Part shown: one piece after another, positions 61,354-64,000 of the stretch
How positions within the stretch are numbered: position 1 is the stretch's first letter
How the letters are laid out: each line of letters begins with the position of its first letter
Origin: Chryseobacterium suipulveris
Lineage (GTDB): Bacteria > Bacteroidota > Bacteroidia > Flavobacteriales > Weeksellaceae
DNA length: 64,000 nucleotides
Direction: 5' to 3'
NCBI RefSeq assembly: GCF_022811685.1
Contig: NZ_CP094532.1
Coordinates: forward strand, 1,823,501 to 1,887,500
Position numbers and translations under genes: made by a program
Notes under the pieces: model-generated
Told to the model about the DNA's origin: nothing
Database searches by the model: none
The model's input: the letters and a program-made list of their open reading frames with translations, nothing else

Positions 61354-61436
61354 TAGCCCGGATTGCAGCGGCATCCTTTTTCGGTGATTGAGCGGAGCGA
61401 AAATCAGCGAAAAAGATATAGCGGAAAGCCGGACAG
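61354..61436. repeat. GGATTGCAGCGG/TATAGCGG element
   Basis: The block starts TAGCCCGGATTGCAGCGGC and ends AGATATAGCGGAAAGCCGG. The ends are partly self-complementary (CCTTTTTC with GAAAAAG, CCGG with CCGG), and in the middle GATTGAGCGGAGCGAAAATC folds on itself. I recall this arrangement from many flavobacterial spacers; it may correspond to one of the conserved RNA motifs described from that group. Confidence 0.7.
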
Positions 61437-61505
61437 CAATTTCAAAGGAAGACGGAACTGGTTGCTCCTAAAAAAAGCACGTGACTTTGTTGTAACAAAA
61501 AAAAT

Positions 61506-61527
61506 GAACGCGCCTCTTGGCGCGTTC
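61506..61527 (-). terminator. terminator of dnaN, REP-like hairpin
   Basis: A perfect 9-bp stem GAACGCGCC/GGCGCGTTC with loop TCTT, followed on the minus strand by ATTTTTTTTG. The same hairpin (loop AAGA) is at 20760-20781. It seems that a repeat has been put to use as a terminator. Confidence 0.85.
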
Positions 61528-61535
61528 GTACATTT

Positions 61536-62666
61536 TTACATTCCTATGACCGGCATTGAAAGCATGAGGATATTTTCCTCGTCTTCGAGTCCGTCAACCG
61601 GCTCGATGATTCCCGGTCGGTTCGGTTGCGACATTTTCATCGTGATATCGTCGGAACCGAGTACCGAAAGCATTTCGGTGAGGAATTTGGAACTGAATCC
61701 GATGTTGATATCTTCGCCGTTATAGTCGCACGGAATCTGCATGTCGGCTTTGTTTGCGTATTCGGTGTCTTCCGCGTGAAGGTGCAGCACGTTGCCCGAA
61801 AGCTTGAAGCGAACCTGGTTTGTAGATTTGTTGGACATGATCGACGCTCTTCTGATGGAGTTCAGAAGCAGATTTCTGTTGATGGTCAACACGTTGGGAT
61901 TTTCTTTCGGGATTACTGCGGAGTAATTCGGGTACTTCCCATCGATTAATCGACAGATCCAGATGTTGTTTCCGAAAGTGAACTTCGCCATATTCTCGTT
62001 GAACTCGATGGTCACGTCGTCATTGGAACTTGCAAGAATATTCTTGAAAATTGCCAAGGGTTTTTTCGGCATAATGAATTCGATCGGTTCTGCGTTGATC
62101 AGGTCGGTTCTTTTGTACACCACCAAACGGTGAGAGTCGGTTGAAACGAAGTTGGTCTCATCTTCTTTGAATTGGAACAGAACTCCCGTCATCACAGGTC
62201 TCAACGAATCGTTGGAAGTTGCGAAAAGCGTGTTATTCAAAGCTTCCGCCAAAACTCCTGATGCGATTTTCACGTTTTGTGCAGCATCGAATTCAGGAAG
62301 TTCGGGATAATCTTCCGCATTGTCGAGTGCGACTGCGAAATTGTCTTTCTCGTCGAGGATTTCAAGAAGCTTTCCGTTTCCATCTGCCGTGTCTTTCACT
62401 GAAAGTGTCAAAGGTTGCTCTCCGTAAGTTTTCACGAAGTCCTGGAAGATTTTTGCTGGAACAGCGATTTTGCCGGAATCGTCGGATTTCACTTCCAAAG
62501 AAGTGATGAGCGTAGTTTCGCCATCCGAAGCGGTTATTTTAAGCAAATTTTCTTCGAGTTCGAAAAGATAATTTTCAAGAATTGGTCTCGATTGAGAACT
62601 GGAAATTACGCCACTCACTGTGTTCAGCGCCTTCTGTAATTCGCCACTTGCAACGATAAACTTCAT
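61536..62666 (-). CDS. dnaN: DNA polymerase III subunit beta (sliding clamp)
   Basis: A 376-residue ring-forming processivity factor. Three clamp domains can be traced (about 1-120, 125-245 and 250-376). N-terminus MKFIVASGELQKALNTVSGVI and the C-terminal hydrophobic ending ILMLSMPVIGM (family M-P-M-R-L type) fit. The gene is not adjacent to dnaA or recF. A TATATTTG box (CAAATATA on the plus strand, 62776-62783) lies about 110 bases upstream. Confidence 0.97.
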   Translation of the reverse strand: MKFIVASGELQKALNTVSGVISSSQSRPILENYLFELEENLLKITASDGETTLITSLEVKSDDSGKIAVPAKIFQDFVKTYGEQPLTLSVKDTADGNGKLLEILDEKDNFAVALDNAEDYPELPEFDAAQNVKIASGVLAEALNNTLFATSNDSLRPVMTGVLFQFKEDETNFVSTDSHRLVVYKRTDLINAEPIEFIMPKKPLAIFKNILASSNDDVTIEFNENMAKFTFGNNIWICRLIDGKYPNYSAVIPKENPNVLTINRNLLLNSIRRASIMSNKSTNQVRFKLSGNVLHLHAEDTEYANKADMQIPCDYNGEDINIGFSSKFLTEMLSVLGSDDITMKMSQPNRPGIIEPVDGLEDEENILMLSMPVIGM

Positions 62667-62855
62667 TTTCTAAATTTAGTATTTTAATATTTTTCGGAAA
62701 CGAGCATTTTTAATTTAAGCCGATTCCTCTGTATTTCTTTCTGATTTTGCAAGAATATGCCCGCAAAAAATTAGTTGGACAAATATAATGATTTGAGCCA
62801 AACCTAAAAAACAAAGTTGGCATTAAAATTCTTTATTCAGCAAAAGTTATCAACA

Positions 62856-63569
62856 TTAATCGGCTCCCGGAAAATGGTAGTCATTATCATCATCCGTAGT
62901 ATCGATGTTGATGTTGAGCGCAAAATAAAGAAAGTGGAGATTTTTGTTTCCCGAACGCGCGAATTCCCTTTGCCACAGATATCCAGAAGCCATTCCGAAA
63001 GTTTCGTCAATTTGATAACCGAATCCACCATAAAGTCGGTGCCGCGCAAAAGCGGGTTTTTCGGTGACGAAGAAAATTTCGTCGTAAGCGTTGGCGAAAA
63101 TCGTTCCCGGCTTCACCGATTCGGAGTTTAACGGAACGGAAACATTCAGACGGTAACGAAATCTGTACCGGTCGGAATGTACCTCTTTCTGCGGTTCATA
63201 AAACCAGCTTTTCTCTGCACGGAAACGGTTTTCAAACTTGAACTTCCCATATTTCAGGTCGATAATGTCCTGGAGCCAAAAACGGAATTCTTCCTTGTCA
63301 ATCGCCTTATCCTTGTAGGTTGCATAACGCCCGATTCCGATGAACGGTTTGTGGTTTTTGGTCAGATTATAGCCGATTCCGCCCTTGATTTCGTAGTAGT
63401 CGGGATAAGAATAATCTTCAATCCCGCGAAGTTGGCCCTCTCCGTAGAGATAAAATTTCGGGTGAAATTTGTAGGTTATCGTGATCGCGTTGAAACTTGA
63501 AAGATGTTCCTGCCCAAAAACCTGAAGGGAAAACAGAAAGACCATAAAAAAACAATAAGTTTTTTTCAT
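62856..63569 (-). CDS. exported DUF2490 family protein
   Basis: A 237-residue protein with a signal peptide (1-20, SLQVFGQ). The body is a series of aromatic, charged strands, such as KFYLYGEGQLRGIEDYSYPDYYEI (about 36-59) and RFRYRLNVSVPL, and the end runs FLYFALNINIDTTDDDNDY, as in the DUF2490 outer-membrane-like proteins. Function unknown. A CAAAAATA (TATTTTTG) box lies just upstream. A heptamer array is not present here. Confidence 0.82.
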   Translation of the reverse strand: MKKTYCFFMVFLFSLQVFGQEHLSSFNAITITYKFHPKFYLYGEGQLRGIEDYSYPDYYEIKGGIGYNLTKNHKPFIGIGRYATYKDKAIDKEEFRFWLQDIIDLKYGKFKFENRFRAEKSWFYEPQKEVHSDRYRFRYRLNVSVPLNSESVKPGTIFANAYDEIFFVTEKPAFARHRLYGGFGYQIDETFGMASGYLWQREFARSGNKNLHFLYFALNINIDTTDDDNDYHFPGAD

Positions 63570-63725
63570 CCTGCAAAAATAATGTTTTACAATTTTAAAA
63601 AACGCCTATTTCGGTTGAATTTCTCAATTTTTACAACCCGATTTTGTAACTGAACCTAATATGAAACCATCTTTTCGGCATCGCAACTCCAAAATTTTCG
63701 GTGTACTCGGTGTTGGTGAAACAAA

Positions 63726-63752
63726 AAGTGCGGCTCATAATGAACCGCACTT
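63726..63752 (-). terminator. terminator of the micro-ORF unit
   Basis: A stem AAGTGCGG/CCGCACTT extended by an inner TCAT/ATGA pairing. On the minus strand it is followed by TTTTTG. It lies 17 bases after the stop of the 16-codon ORF at 63770. Confidence 0.85.
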
Positions 63753-63769
63753 ACCAAAAAATCTATTTG

Positions 63770-63820
63770 TTATCTCTTTCTCATCAAATGTGCAACGATG
63801 TGATTAATTAATCTTTTCAT
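63770..63820 (-). CDS. micro-ORF 2, 16 residues
   Basis: ATG to TAA coding MKRLINHIVAHLMRKR, a basic amphipathic peptide. It lies 17 bases upstream of a strong terminator and follows micro-ORF 1 on the same strand, with a 74-base gap. Whether it is translated is unknown. Confidence 0.35.
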   Translation of the reverse strand: MKRLINHIVAHLMRKR

Positions 63821-63894
63821 AACGTTACCTATTTGTTTGTTAAGACAAATATTAGAAAAAAAATTAAATTAAACAATCGTTTGCTGACAAATTT

Positions 63895-63969
63895 TTACGG
63901 AGCCATTTGTTGCATGTATGAAAAAATCATTGCTAAGCCAATAAATGCATTTATTGCGAAGATAAACAT
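63895..63969 (-). CDS. micro-ORF 1, 24 residues, hydrophobic
   Basis: ATG to TAA. The peptide starts MFIFAINAFIGLAMIF and ends SYMQQMAP, a single hydrophobic helix with few charges. Preceding DNA is AT-rich. It could be a membrane micro-protein or a leader peptide. I do not recognise a family. Confidence 0.35.
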   Translation of the reverse strand: MFIFAINAFIGLAMIFSYMQQMAP

Positions 63970-64000
63970 AATCTATTTTCTGATTTTTGAAAAAACATAA

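Larger units (their letters stand above)
61212..61535. other. spacer with a structured repeat and a hairpin
   Basis: The 324-base gap between pheT and dnaN has no gene. It holds the GCCCGGATTGCAGCGGCATCC element at 61354-61436 and the dnaN terminator hairpin at 61506-61527. Confidence 0.65.

Noticed and set aside
62839..62860. An origin of replication near dnaN
   Set aside because: Only one DnaA-box-like word (TTATCAACA) is visible, and dnaA is not adjacent; no cluster of boxes or AT-rich unwinding region is evident.

Overview
The window looks like chromosome of a Bacteroidota bacterium, class Flavobacteriia, most like Chryseobacterium or its relatives (Weeksellaceae). Reasons: AT-rich DNA with almost no Shine-Dalgarno sites; promoters of the TTG-N19-TANNTTTG type; exported proteins with short signal peptides ending in FAQ or SAQ; and family markers such as DUF5686, DUF3098, DUF2911, a fused CcsB-CcsA protein, a fused 2-oxoacid dehydrogenase E1 and lysine 6-transaminase. 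I see no rRNA, tRNA, CRISPR array, prophage or intact insertion sequence. Most of the window is core genome; the unusual material lies between genes.

Layout. 0-4 kb: a ferredoxin, diverging from a partial probable acyl-CoA reductase, then serC, serA and a DUF1015 gene. 4.5-11.3 kb: M28 peptidase, diacylglycerol kinase, patatin-like protein, S9 peptidase and lpdA. 11.7-19.4 kb: E1 alpha/beta fusion, a DUF2007-like protein, the lysine-degrading pair lat plus an ALDH7-type dehydrogenase, and an acetyltransferase. 19.5-28.4 kb: a three-domain Ada/MGMT protein, DUF2911 and four consecutive POT peptide transporters. 28.8-35.3 kb: thioredoxin-like protein, recG, a DUF5686 outer-membrane protein and a decayed yegP-like gene. 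35.4-47.7 kb: cation:proton antiporter, HD hydrolase, alcohol dehydrogenase, rluF, truB, uppP, DUF3098, ftsX, rsmA, TIGR02757 and RNase Z. 47.8-53.7 kb: ccsBA, a broken DUF559 endonuclease gene bracketed by inverted palindromic modules, pcm and a Gfo/Idh oxidoreductase. 54-58.7 kb: M23 peptidase plus class A beta-lactamase in one unit, 3-hydroxyacyl-CoA dehydrogenase, a polytopic membrane protein and small proteins. 58.8-64 kb: pheT, dnaN, a DUF2490-like protein and two micro-ORFs that end at a strong terminator.

How genes work together. serC and serA give the first two steps of serine synthesis. lat and the aldehyde dehydrogenase together turn lysine into 2-aminoadipate. lpdA and the E1 fusion are two parts of 2-oxoacid dehydrogenase complexes, but no E2 lies here. 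truB, uppP and ftsX sit in a housekeeping block. The M23 peptidase and beta-lactamase are one nucleotide apart and both act on cell-wall chemistry.

Most interesting: (i) a dispersed repeat of about 200-320 bp in four intergenic regions, with a hairpin, a conserved 31-codon frame and, in one copy, near-perfect 20-bp terminal inverted repeats; (ii) the DUF559 pseudogene between oppositely oriented 51-nt palindromic modules; (iii) degenerate arrays with a strict 7-nt period at many gene borders, one of 10 units ending one base before recG; (iv) several REP-like hairpin families, some used as terminators; (v) the micro-ORF unit at the right edge.
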